Positions 1-10,726 of a DNA stretch of 64,000 nucleotides are shown here, piece after piece; within the stretch, counting starts at the first letter, position 1; the number at the start of each line of letters is the position of its first letter. The notes under the pieces were generated by a model. That model ran no database searches. It saw nothing but the letters and a program-made list of their open reading frames with translations, and had not been told where the DNA came from. The position numbers and the translations under genes were made by a program. The stretch is taken from NCBI GenBank assembly GCA_026075535.2, contig AP026540.1, positions 8,060,001-8,124,000 on the forward strand, read 5' to 3'. Origin of the DNA: Tricholoma matsutake (lineage: Eukaryota; Basidiomycota; Agaricomycetes; Agaricales; Tricholomataceae).

Positions 1-1408
1 AACTGAAAAAAAACCGGAACTCAACTGGACCCAACCGGAACTCAACTGGACCCAACCGCAAGCAACTGGTCTTTCCAGTTGCAGTTGGGCCTCATTGTCA
101 ACAGTTGTGGTTGCAGTTGGTAGGCTCAGGCCCGCAAGTCCAACCAATTGGAACCGGTCACAACCGGTCGCAACTGGGTGGCCTTACCTCGCTACTCAAT
201 CTTAGATAGTACAATTTTTATTTTATTTTCTATGTAATTTACTTACTCCATAACAAATTTGGGGCATGCCCAAGGAATGACGGATGGGCAAGGGTTTATA
301 TATGTTTGGGCCATTTGTATATGTTTGAATATATGTGGTGCAAGTAAACAGCAATGCAACACATTTGTTTGTATGTGTCATCGTTCACTTCTCATGACAA
401 CAACAACAATGGCCACAAACAACATGGGCCCAAACGACGTTATCATCGTTTGGGCCCACAGTAAGTTTTATTTTGTATATCTTTATGTTTACTAACTTTA
501 TTTCTATGTTTTTAGGTTGAAATTCTTTGGTAACAACATGCGCCAATGCATACAAACCACACCCACCCACTCTACCTCCTCCTCCCCATCGAAATGGGAT
601 GTGAGGAGTGCCAATCAGTCAGGAGGATGGGGAGGGACACCAGGAGACCCCAGCAGGGGGATACCTGCCAGGTAAGCCCCCCCAGCCACACCCACCTCCA
701 TGCCACATTGATGATACTCAACTCGGGAAAACCACCAAAACAGCCAATGAGGCAACCAATGATATTTGCATGAGTCAGAGGAAGGGTGCGAGATGTTCCG
801 AATGTTTGTGGTCCAACCTATGGGAAGACAACTAGTTGGTACTAGTTGTAAAGGTAGTTCTATAAGAGAGGAAGGTGTTTGGCATGGTCTGATGGAGTAT
901 CGATTGATATCGAGGACGATCAATGATATTGACGGCAAATGATGTTTATCGTCGATGGTCGATGTGTGAATTCTGAGGACCTTTTGATAGGTCGATAGTA
1001 TACGAAGGCTATAGCTGATGGCTAGGAAGTGTCAGGATGGTTACTAGTGCTAACGATAAGAGGGTTGAAAGAGGATTGAGGACGAGGATGATCACAGAGG
1101 TTTCCCGTCGATCAAGAAAACTCGTAGAAGCTTAGATTGTTTTAGAGGATAGATCGGATTCTTAGAACTTTATACGAGGCAGTATGTGAAGACAATTTCT
1201 TGTCATTTCCAAGTAGATACTACAGAGTTTTATATGTTTTAAAAGAAACTTCCTAAAATGGTATAAGAAACATGTGTAGAACATGTGGCAAAAGATATGA
1301 GTTAAGACACTGAGGCCAAAAAGGAGACTGGAATCTGAACAAGAAAGAGATATATCATATGATGAAGGAGTAATAAAGGGTATAGAACTAAAAAGGGACT
1401 GTCCTTTG
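1..1408. other. hAT-A left segment, non-coding, with an intron-like block
   Basis: Bases 1-180 are subterminal repeats rich in AACTGG, CCGGTT and GGTTGC. Bases 461-515 look like a short spliceosomal intron: gtaagttt donor, tactaac branch site, tttag acceptor. A comparable block lies at 31,665-31,720 in hAT-B and at 55,762-55,828 in hAT-F. From about 890 to 1,140 the sequence is rich in TCGAT/GATCG motifs, continued at 8,960-9,220. No reading frame resembles a known protein. Confidence 0.5.
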
Positions 1409-2181
1409 TGTTACAATTTTCTGTTATCGTAACCCACAACGACCAGACATACGCCGGCAAGGCTGGGTACTTTAATTTTTCCATTTGACTCAACTCACCT
1501 CTGACGGAAGATGCCTTGATGCATGGTGACTCCATGCACCCGAACCCACTCCCACATGCACCGTGGTATGACAACCCCTTTACATGAGGTCCATGACATC
1601 GGATCCTTGACATCGGATCCGTGATATTGGATGCCTCATGCTATGCATGAGGCTTATCTCTTATTGTTCTCTGACATGCTGCGCTGCAGCACTCCATGGC
1701 ATCGGACGCCTCATGCAAGGCATGAGGCCTGTCTTTTCTATTGTTCTTTCTATTTATACTTGATAACGATCTTACATTCTGATTGGACAATAGACATCCT
1801 CAAACCATATATAAGCTGTAGTAATACTGTCTGTATTCCTCAGCTTGACCTAATTCAACCAACAGTCTTAGACTCAACCAGAACACTCGACAACTAAGGA
1901 AGTCCCTTAGTTGTGATACACTTGAACTCGACAGCTTAGGAAGCCCCTAGCTGTGATAACCCGAACTCGACAGTTGGAAAGCCTCCAACTGATACACGAA
2001 CCGATGGTCTACTCAGAAAGCCTCTGAGTACAGAAAGCCGTGACAACTTGAGGAAGTACCCAAGTGAAGGCAGGAAGCCCGATACACTAGGAAAGTCTCC
2101 TAGTGTGATACGAGACAGTTGGAAAGCCTCCAACTGTAACACACGAAGCCGAGGCTGAGTTAAAGACCTATAGTCTTAACA
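1409..2181 (+). repeat. Gypsy-1 5' LTR
   Basis: It begins TGTTAC and ends CTTAACA, and is paired with 8,027-8,787. A TATATAAG box at 1,808-1,815 and the following cttgacc region are plausible U3/R promoter features. Within the first ~165 bp the two LTRs differ at 11 sites and all 11 are CpG transitions. This copy also carries an extra direct repeat of the gacatcggatcc block near 1,596-1,625. Short direct repeats of the form gaCTCGACAg...GGAAgcc occupy 1,880-2,130. Confidence 0.95.
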
Positions 2182-2465
2182 AAAGGTCAAGCTGATCTAC
2201 AAAGTCCACCTACCTAGGTGCAGACACAACATCTTTCAGACAAAGCCCAGACAGACCTCCAACCGGAGCATCATCATCAGGAAGAACCCCATGGTATAGA
2301 TACCAGGGTCGACTAGTACGATACTCAGAACCAGCACAGAAGTGGTTCTCAAAGAGAACCAGTGACAAAGAACCCCGATACCTCGACGAAGAGGACTTTA
2401 GATCCCTCGATACAGAAGAAACTCCAGAATGAGACCCATTCTCCTTATCCAACGACAACGCCAAC

Positions 2466-3317
2466 ATGTCCACCGAACTGACCGCATCGACCAAGGAGAT
2501 CAGGATACAAACCCCCTCCGACTTCACAGGGGACCAAACTAGAACTGCGAAGTTCTTACAAGAAGTGAAACTCTATTTGAGAGTGAACCATGGAATCTAC
2601 GACACCGACGAGAAGAAAATCATCTTTGCATTGTCCTTCATGAATGGAGGAACCGCTGCGCCCTGGGCACAGACATGGGCAGAAAGAGAGGACCTAGGAA
2701 CTTGGTCAGCCTTTGAATCAACGCTCAAGACAGTGTTCATGCCAATCGACAAAGCTGGCAGGGCCAGAACCGAGATGAAGACATTGAAACAGGGACAGGA
2801 CCTGGAGGACTACATTGCGCAGTTCCAAATCCTGCGAGAGAAGGCGGGAATCAACGACGACACTGCCCTCATTGAACTCTTTATGAATGGGTTGAACCCC
2901 AAGCTCCTCGAAAGAGTCTTCAACATGGAAACGATCCCAACAACCTTGGAAGGAATGATCAACGCCGCCTCCAAGTATGATGGACAGTGGAGGAGAGCAA
3001 AAGCCATAACAGGGAGGCTGCAGGAGGCTTTTACAAGGAAGCTCCCGGCCTCTAAGGCAAAGGAAACCCCACTCGAGATCAACCGCCTGTCCTACCAGGA
3101 GAGGATTGAACATATGAAGAAAGGATTGTGCTTTGTGTGCCACCAGCCCGGACACAGAGCAACTGAACACAAGAAAGGGGAAAAGAGGACCGAGGACCGG
3201 CCATCCCCAAAGAATAAAGGAAAAGAAGCCTACTCTAGGATCCAAGCAATCATAGGAGAACTAGACGAAGAAGAAAAGAAAGAAGCTCTCGCCACAATTG
3301 AGGATGAGGGTTTTTAA
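2466..3317 (+). CDS. gag: Gypsy-1 Gag polyprotein
   Basis: This is a 283-residue Gag, the structural protein that would form the virus-like particle. The N-terminal two thirds has the retrotransposon Gag fold signature (AQTWAEREDLGTW, then the LKQGQDLEDYIAQFQ region). Residues about 219-232 form a zinc knuckle, CFVCHQPGHRATEH, in which the last ligand is His instead of the usual Cys (CX2CX4HX4H). The C-terminus is Lys/Glu-rich. The ATG at 2,466 follows a 284-base leader after the LTR. No internal stop is present. The stop TAA at 3,315 overlaps a -1 frameshift heptamer, and pol continues in the -1 frame. Confidence 0.9.
   Translation: MSTELTASTKEIRIQTPSDFTGDQTRTAKFLQEVKLYLRVNHGIYDTDEKKIIFALSFMNGGTAAPWAQTWAEREDLGTWSAFESTLKTVFMPIDKAGRARTEMKTLKQGQDLEDYIAQFQILREKAGINDDTALIELFMNGLNPKLLERVFNMETIPTTLEGMINAASKYDGQWRRAKAITGRLQEAFTRKLPASKAKETPLEINRLSYQERIEHMKKGLCFVCHQPGHRATEHKKGEKRTEDRPSPKNKGKEAYSRIQAIIGELDEEEKKEALATIEDEGF
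3308..3314 (+). promoter_or_regulatory. -1 programmed ribosomal frameshift site at the gag stop
   Basis: GGGTTTT fits X XXY YYZ with the zero frame GGT TTT, followed at once by the gag stop TAA (3,315-3,317). Slipping back one base enters a frame that is open into the protease ORF starting at 3,335. A downstream stimulatory structure was not modelled. Confidence 0.7.
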
Positions 3318-3334
3318 AGAGGTGGCCTGCCTCG

Positions 3335-6300
3335 ATGCCAGGTACCACTGAACTTTCCGTCTGCTCTGTACTACTAGCCACTTTGAAAAATCAATCTATG
3401 CACTTAGATGTCAAAGTGGCAGGGACAGGCAGAGGAAAAGACATCGAAACCGAAGCCCTACTCGACTCAGGAGCGGGAGGGATATTCATGAGCCATGAAT
3501 TCGCAGAAAGCAGTGGATTCGAATTGTGCCCCCTGGAAAGGGTAATCAGAGTCAAGAATGTGGATGGAACCCCAAACAAGAGAGGGGAAATCTCCCACTG
3601 TGCCAGAGGACTCTTAACGATCAATGGAAGGACTTTCCCAATGACCTTCCTGATTGCAGGACTGGGAAAGGAATCAATCATCCTAGGTCTGCCATGGCTC
3701 AGAAGAATCAACCCAGTGATCAACTGGAAGATCGGAACCTTCCAGTTCAGGATGAAGGACAAGACTTACCCAGAGTTCTCATATGGGAAAGGAAGAACCC
3801 TTATCGGAAGGGTGTGAACCGAGAAACCCAATGAAGGGTACCTATCATGGTGCCAGAGGGGAACCGAAAAGAAGAAGGACCCCTTCGACATGATGAAAGA
3901 AGAGCAACAGGCATGGTGCCGAAAGATTGTCGCCAAAGAACAAGAAAAGCTCGCCCTCAAGAAGAAGACTGCCAAGGAAGAATGAGCATGATGGAAAAAG
4001 GTGGCCACCAGAGAACTGGAGAGACTGGCCGCCAGAAAAGAAGAAGGACGACTGGCATTGGCCCAAATAGTCGCAAAACTAAGGGAAATGCTTACCCCAA
4101 AGAAAGAGAAACCAACGAACAAAGAACGGCGAGCGGATTGCCAAAGAATCGTCGCCAAGGCAAGATTAATGGGGGGAGCCCTCCATGCTGAACCAAGGAG
4201 AAACAAGATGCCTGTTGAGACAAGAAAGGCGACAATTGAAGAAATAGACGATGAAGAGATCGCGATCATGACTCTTCAGAACGCGGAACCCATTGGGCTG
4301 CAAGACGAAGAAGACACTGGGAAGGAAAACCCAGCACAGGCAAACCATGAACAGGCAACGGAACAGGCAATGGAACAACCGAAAGAGACACCCAAACTAA
4401 AGATCAAAGACGACGAGCTACTAGTCACCTACATCTGAGGAGAACCCATCATTGGAATATTCGAACCAGCTAGGACACCGCTGACAGAGGAATATGACGA
4501 GCCAAGATACGGATATTCTCAGACAACAAAGAAAATCTCTCGGATCATGAAGGCAAAAGGATCACTGCAATATGCTTATGGACAAAACATCTGGATTAGG
4601 GCAAAGACATCGGTCTCTCAACACCTGACACACAAGAAGGAAGGAGACCCCAAACAGAAGACCCTAGATGAACTACTCCCCAAACAGTACAGGGAGTACC
4701 GACGGATATTTGAAAAGGAAGCATCGGAACGATTCCCAGAATCAAGAGCCTGGGATCATGCGATCAAACTGAAACCGGACTTTGTAGCGAAGGATTGCAG
4801 GGTTTACCCATTGTCACCAGCAGAACAGAAGAAACTCGATGAGTTTCTTGACGAAAGCCTGCAGAAAGGATACATCCAACCATCGAAATTGCCCATGGCA
4901 TCGCCATTCTTCTTCGTTGCAAAGAAGGACTTGGACACGCTATGACCCTGCCAAGATTACAGGTACTTGAATAATGGAACAATCAAGAACACCTACCTGC
5001 TGCTGCTGGTAGGAGACCTGTTGGACAAACTAAGAGGGGTGAAATGGTTTACGAAATTGGACATCCGATGGGGATATCACAATGTCAGGATCAAAGATGG
5101 AGATCAATGGAAAGCAGCCTTCAAGACAAATCGGGGGCTGTTTGAGCCAATGGTGATGTTCTTTGGATTATGCAACTCACCAGCGACCTTCCAGGCGATG
5201 ATGAACGAGATATTCCGCGACATGATCGGAGAAGGATGGCTCGTGATTTACATGGACGACATCCTGATATTCTCCAAGGATCAGAACAAACACCAGGAAA
5301 GGACAAAGAGGGTACTGCAAAGACTGGCAGAAAACGACTTATACCTGAAGCCGGAGAAATGCAAGTTCGATGTCCACGAAGTGGAATTCTTGGGTCTGAT
5401 CATCTGACCCAACAAAATTGCCATGGACAGCACGAAACTGGCAGGTATACAGGATTGGCCAACCCTGACAAATGTAAAGGCAGTCAGATCTTTCCTGGGA
5501 TTTGGAAACTTCTACAGGAAGTTTATCGGACATTTTGCGGAGACAAGCAGACCGCTTAATGAACTGACGAAGAAGAACAAGATGTTTGACTGGACAAAGG
5601 AATGTGAACAGGCCTTTCAAATGCTGAAAAGGAAATTTGCAGAAGCCCCGGTACTGCTGATGCCAGACCCAACAAAGCCATTCATGATCGAATCAGACGC
5701 CTCAAAACATGCGACAGGAGGAGTGCTGAGACAAAGGGACACGAATGGGGACTGGCACCCATGCGGATATATATCGCATGTGCTAACACCAACGGAACGG
5801 AACTACGAGATCTACGACAGGGAGCTACTAGCGATAATACGATCGCTAGAAACCTGGAGACACTACCTGATGGGTTCAGAACACCCAGTGGTAATCCTGT
5901 CGGATCACAAAAACTTGACGTACTTCCGAATGGCACAGAAACTGAACAGGCGACAGGCAAGATGGAGCTTATTCCTATCGGAATTCGACTTGCAGATCAT
6001 CCATGTGCCTGGATCACAGATGGTGCAGAGCGATGCGTTGTCACAGAGAGCGGATCACATACCGGAAGAGGACAACGATAATGAAGATGTCACAATGCTG
6101 CCGGAAACAGTATTTGTGAAATTCATTGACACCGAAATGCATGACCTACTCGCAGGGAGTATCATGAAAGATGATCTGGTAAAGAGCGCAATCGAGGCGC
6201 TAAAGACCAAAGGAACACCACTGATAAAGTCAGCATTAGAAGACTGGAAGATAGAAGACGGCCTTCTATTCTTCCAAGACAGGTGCTACGTCCCAGACAA

Positions 6301-7576
6301 CGGAGAACTATGGAAGAAGCTGGTGCAAAAATACCACAAAGGAGTAACCAGTGGACACCCGGGACAATGGCAAACAACCGAAACGATCAGGAGAGACTAC
6401 TGGTGGCCGGGGATGATGATGTACATCAAAAACTACGTTGCTGGATGTGCAGTATGCCAGCAGATGAAGGTCAACACGCACCCAATGAACCCCCCGCTAC
6501 AACCTATCAAATCCAAAGCGACAAGACCATTCGCGATGGTGACAACAGATTTCATAACCGACCTACCAGAGTCCGATGGTTATGATGCACTCATGGTCAT
6601 GGTAGACCATGGGCTTACGAAGGGGGTAATTTTTATCCCTTGCAGGAAAACTGTGGATGCATTGGGAGCGGCCACCCTCTATCTAGACAATGTCTACAAA
6701 TGATTTGGCCTCCCAGACAAGATCATCTCCGACAGGGATCCCAGATTTGCTTTGCAGCTTTTCCAGGAGCTAGGAAGACTGCTCGGAATCAAGCTGGCGA
6801 TGAGCACGGCGTACCACCCCCAGACTGACGGGGAGACAGAGCGGGTGAACCAAGAAGTGGAAGTATACTTGCGGATCTTCTGCTCAAACAACCAGGAGAA
6901 TTGGAAGCACCTCCTCCCAACTGCGGAGTTCACGCACAACCAGAGAACGCACTCCGTACAGAAGAACTCCCCATTCTACCTCATGATGGGCTATGAGCCC
7001 AAGGCGATCCCTCTCCCCTACCTGAAGACGAACATACCGGCCATAGAAAAACGAATAGTTGCACTGCAACGGGCCCGAGATGAAGCGAAGGCAACTCACG
7101 AGCTGGCCAGACAAATGATGGCGGAAAGAACGACAAGGCACTTCACCCCGTTCAAAGAAGGAGACAGAGTGTGGCTAGAAGCGAAAAACCTCAGAACGAC
7201 GCACCAAACAAAGAAACTCGCACCAAAAAGAGAAGGACCATTCTCTATCGAGAAGGTCCTGAGCCCACTCTCCTACCGACTGAAGCTGCCAGAACAGTGG
7301 AAGATACACCCGGTGTTCCACGCGGTGCTCCTTTCCCCATATAAAGAAACCAAAACTCATGGACTGAACTTCCCAGAACCACCGCCCGACCTGATAGAAG
7401 GCAAATTGGAGTATGAAGTGGAAGCAATCATCGGACATAAGAAGAAAGGAAGGACCATGCACTTCTTATTGAAGTGGGTCGGATACCCAACCTCAGAGAA
7501 CTCCTGGGAACCTGAGGGAAACCTGAAACATGCCAAGACAATCCTAGGGGCATATAAACAGCGACGACAGCTGTAG
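3335..7576 (+). pseudogene. pol: Gypsy-1 Pol (protease, RT, RNase H, integrase, chromodomain) with seven in-frame TGA codons
   Basis: One continuous frame runs from 3,335 to 7,576. The aspartic protease has LLDSGAGGIF near residue 45. A charged Lys/Glu-rich linker follows (about 3,850-4,430). The RT spans about 4,700-5,400 with an intact YMDDILIF. RNase H covers about 5,650-6,050 (ESDASKHATGG, SDHKNLTYF). The integrase has an HHCC-type zinc region and the D,D,E residues (TTDFI, ISDRDPRF, NQEVEVYL). The chromodomain near the end contains FLLKWVGYPTSENSWEP. Stops lie at 3,815, 3,983, 3,989, 4,436, 4,943, 5,405 and 6,701. All are TGA where the family context calls for, or tolerates, Arg (CGA). 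Catalytic residues are otherwise kept, so this copy looks recently silenced rather than ancient. Confidence 0.93.
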
Positions 7577-7646
7577 AAACCAAGACCAAAAACACCCACT
7601 GAACTGACTACAGAAGGACCACCCCTAGAAAAGAAAAAGACGAACC

Positions 7647-8003
7647 ATGCTCACTGGAATAGAGATTCTCACCATTGTCATTGGCATGATCCTAGCTGTT
7701 GCGACAGCCCTTACCTTCGCATTCTGCCTTTACACAATCTTTTGACCAAGACCCAAACCCCCGATTACAGACATCAAATTCTCCATCCTACAATGCCCTA
7801 TGGAGAACCCATCTCTCTACGAGAATACCACCCCGCTGACACCACTGCCTGAGGCAGCACGAACCAGAAGAACCCAATCATGGTCCGAGTTCGGACATGA
7901 GTTATTCCTCCATCGCACCCCTCGACCCCAGCCCATTCACCTATCCAGACCACATCCAACCAGACCCCGGAGGAGGAACGAAGATGTTATTCGAAGTCAG
8001 TGA
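7647..8003 (+). pseudogene. Gypsy-1 third ORF in env position: small predicted single-pass membrane protein
   Basis: An ATG at 7,647 opens a 118-codon frame between the end of pol (7,576) and the polypurine tract. Codons 7-32 are almost all hydrophobic (ILTIVIGMILAVATALTF and on), a convincing transmembrane helix. A TGA at codon 33 (7,743-7,745), again where CGA is likely, interrupts it. The rest is Pro/Arg/Thr-rich and soluble, ending in TGA at 8,001. I do not recognise the protein and see no fusion peptide or furin site, so calling it an envelope protein would be unjustified. Position, ATG and hydrophobicity support a real ORF, but a chance frame is possible. Confidence 0.45.
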
Positions 8004-8010
8004 CTTTGAA

Positions 8011-8026
8011 GATAGAGAGAGGGTGA
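8011..8026 (+). promoter_or_regulatory. Gypsy-1 polypurine tract
   Basis: The purine-rich gatagagagagggtga lies directly before the 3' LTR, where plus-strand DNA synthesis is primed. Confidence 0.7.
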
Positions 8027-8787
8027 TGTTACGATTTTCTGTTATCATAACCCACAATGACCAGACGTACACCGGCAAGGCTGGGTACTTTAATTTTTCC
8101 ATTCGACTCGACTCACCTCCGATGGAAGATGCCTTGATGCATGGTGACTCCATGCACCCAAACCCACTCCCACATGCACCGTGGTACGACAACCCCTTTA
8201 CATGAGGTCCATGACATCGGATCCGTGACATCGGACACCTCATGCTACACATGAGGCTTATCTCTTATTGTTCTCTGACATGCTGCACCACAGCACTCCG
8301 TGGCATCGGATGCCTCATGCAAGGCATGAGGCCTGTCTTTTCTATTGTTCTTTCTGTTTATACTTGATAACGATCTTACATTCCGATTGGACAATAGACA
8401 TCCTCAAACCATATATAAGCTGTAGTAATACTGTCTGTATTCCTCAGCTTGACCTAATTCAACCAACGGTCTTAGACTCAACCAGAACACTCGACAACTA
8501 AGGAAGTCCCTTAGTTGTAATACACTCGAACTCGACAGCTTAGGAAGCCCCTAGCTGTGATAACCCAAACTCGACAGTTGGAAAGCCTCCAACTGTGATA
8601 CATGAACCGACGGTCTACTAAGAAAGCCTCTGAGTACAGAAAGCCATGACAACTTGAGGAAGTACCCAAGTGAAGGCAGGAAGCCCGATACACTAGGGAA
8701 GTCTCCTAGTGCAATACGAGACAGTTGGAAAGCCTCCAACTGTAACACACGAAGCCGAGGCTGAGTTAAAGACCTATAGTCTTAACA
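8027..8787 (+). repeat. Gypsy-1 3' LTR
   Basis: It starts TGTTACG and ends CTTAACA. The TATA-like TATATAAG is at 8,412-8,419. It is followed by the second copy of the target duplication, ctttg. Confidence 0.95.
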
Positions 8788-9848
8788 CTTTGTGTATAAA
8801 CCATGCTAAGTCTTGCAATAATCCGTCCAGTGGGTTCTGTACATGATAGGGACTTGGAATGAGGCTGACCTATTATCAGCAGGTTTGAGCACGAGTTGGA
8901 ATACTCCCTGGTGCATGGTATTTCACCATTTAGATAACAAATGCGGCACCTGATGTCACTCGTAGTTTCTCGATATCGATCGATAATGCTCGACAATGGT
9001 TGAGAACGGTCAACAATGTTCAATTGTGGTCGCGGTTGTTCAAAGTTGATCGGGGATGTTTGATGTTTGTTCAGAGGGATCTTAGGGGCTTTCGAGGTAG
9101 TCCTAAGGTTGTGCGATGTGGTTTCTCAGTATGATCGATGTCGCTGGTGATGTTTCGATGCGGTCGATATGATATTGCGATCAATAGATTTGGTCGGGAG
9201 TGGTCGTGCTGCTTCTGGGACCTCGTGGGAGTTGGCTGATGTGATTAGAGTGTGGTTGTAATGATGAATTGGCCTTTGAGCCGAGGAGACAACCTATCAA
9301 CGTCACAGCTAACCCACCCCACCTAGATGCGACATGCCCTCTCTCGCTCCAAACGTGAGATGGAGGGGCATGTTCTTTTTCTATGGCAACACCCCCCTCC
9401 CTCGCTCCAAATGCGAGATGGAGGGGTCTCTATTATGTTTCCAGCACCACCACCCAGCCACTGCTCACAGGGGGAGATGGGGGTGCTGACCAAGAGGAAT
9501 GACAATGGGGGTATGACAGGCCGCCATGCCAACCTGATGACAACAATGTGGCACCACTGCAACATCACCAACCCCAACAACAATGATGATGATGTGGCAC
9601 TGCTGCCACGTCACCAACACCCACCGCCAACCCCAATAATGATGATGGTGGCCCCCCACCCCCCTCTCTTGCTCCAAACGCGAGCAGGGGGGGGTTCTTG
9701 ATCTTTTCTACATGACTACAGCTACCTCCCCCCCTCTCTCACTCCCAATGCGAGCAGGGGGAAGGTTCTTGCTATTTTATTATTAGTTTTATTAATACAT
9801 ATTATTATTTACAAATTAATGTACATATGTATGGTTGTGACTGGTTGG
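8788..9848. other. hAT-A middle segment, non-coding
   Basis: This continues 1-1,408 after removal of Gypsy-1. It carries a TCGAT-rich tract (8,960-9,220), then three imperfect palindromic blocks of the type ctcgctccaaacgcgag with G-rich/C-rich arms (9,340-9,760). Similar blocks occur inside hAT-D (38,450-38,480) and in the minisatellite at 27,210. An AT-rich stretch precedes the Gypsy-2 insertion. No gene is recognised. Confidence 0.5.
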
Positions 9849-10249
9849 TGTTAGGAAACCACCCCATTACCTAATAAAATTTCATTTTATTTTATTATGT
9901 CAAATTACGCTACATGACGCCAAATGACGCTACACTTTGATAGCATGAGAATTTTATTTTGCATGCATCAAAATGTACGTGCATGTACGAGTGCATCAGT
10001 AACAACAATGTACAACATGTGTAACATAGTATATAAACCCTAAATATATGCCTAGGGGACCCCAGTTGTGTTCTCTCAGGTATTCCACCTACGCTTTCGG
10101 TGTGAAAGGCCTTTGTCAACAAACTTACCTATTAATAACCCCTCACATCAAAACCATCAATTCCCCCATCACAAGTGTGGATCCCGCCCCCTTCTTGTAG
10201 AGAGAACCCACACGGTCTTAGCTAGCAGATAGTGGGTGTCGCCCTAACA
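9849..10249 (+). repeat. Gypsy-2 5' LTR
   Basis: 401 bp, paired with 23,449-23,849. TATATAAA at 10,030-10,037 is a likely TATA box. The following 477 bases (10,250-10,726) are an untranslated leader without a recognisable gene. Confidence 0.93.
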
Positions 10250-10726
10250 GAAGAACACAACTTCCCATATCAGGGCGCCTTCTCTTACTTGCGCATACGT
10301 CATTGTTTCACCGTGCCACATCCGATTACTCACCCTTTTGGCATGAGCTGGAAGTACTTGTATATATGTAATCTACATTTTCTTTCATAAGCCGATGCCA
10401 GGCCTTGCCTTACATTGCGACTGCCAGTGATCGAGAGGCAGCGCTCATTATTAGGACAGCTGCAACCAGACAACTGATCAGATCTGGTTTAGTTACGATT
10501 TACATTACTCTATTCGGATGACTATTTTAGTTACAAGCCAAATTCAGCGATATCTCTGAGATCAGGCACTGTTGGAAGGGTTATTGATCTGAAGTGTCAA
10601 AATAGGCGCCTGACAAATGACGAACAATTGATGAACCTTATCATGTGACCCGTAAACGTTTGGAGAGGTTTCGAAGAAAAATTTTTGAATTTGTCGAAGA
10701 AGTGATTCATCACAGATTCTACAATT

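Larger units (their letters stand above)
1409..8787 (+). mobile_element. Gypsy-1: full-length Ty3/Gypsy chromovirus with LTRs
   Basis: Two LTRs (773 and 761 bp) run from tgttac to cttaaca and are flanked by the 5-bp target duplication ctttg (1,404-1,408 and 8,788-8,792). The internal order is leader, gag, protease, reverse transcriptase, RNase H, integrase, chromodomain, a small membrane-protein ORF, and a purine-rich tract. The protein order and the C-terminal chromodomain place it in the chromovirus branch. Coding capacity is lost only through in-frame TGA codons; I see no frameshift in pol. Confidence 0.95.

Noticed and set aside
2718..3245. Long antisense ORF opposite Gypsy-1 gag
   Set aside because: Mirror frame of a real gag, with no domain or biased codon pattern of its own; unlike the Gypsy-3 antisense ORF it overlaps coding sequence.
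7647..8003. Calling this ORF a retroviral envelope gene
   Set aside because: Only one hydrophobic segment, no signal/cleavage/fusion features, short length.
8001..8010. Left target duplication of hAT-A (gtcagtga near 7,996)
   Set aside because: It lies inside Gypsy-1, which is younger than hAT-A, and no hAT terminus adjoins it; chance match.
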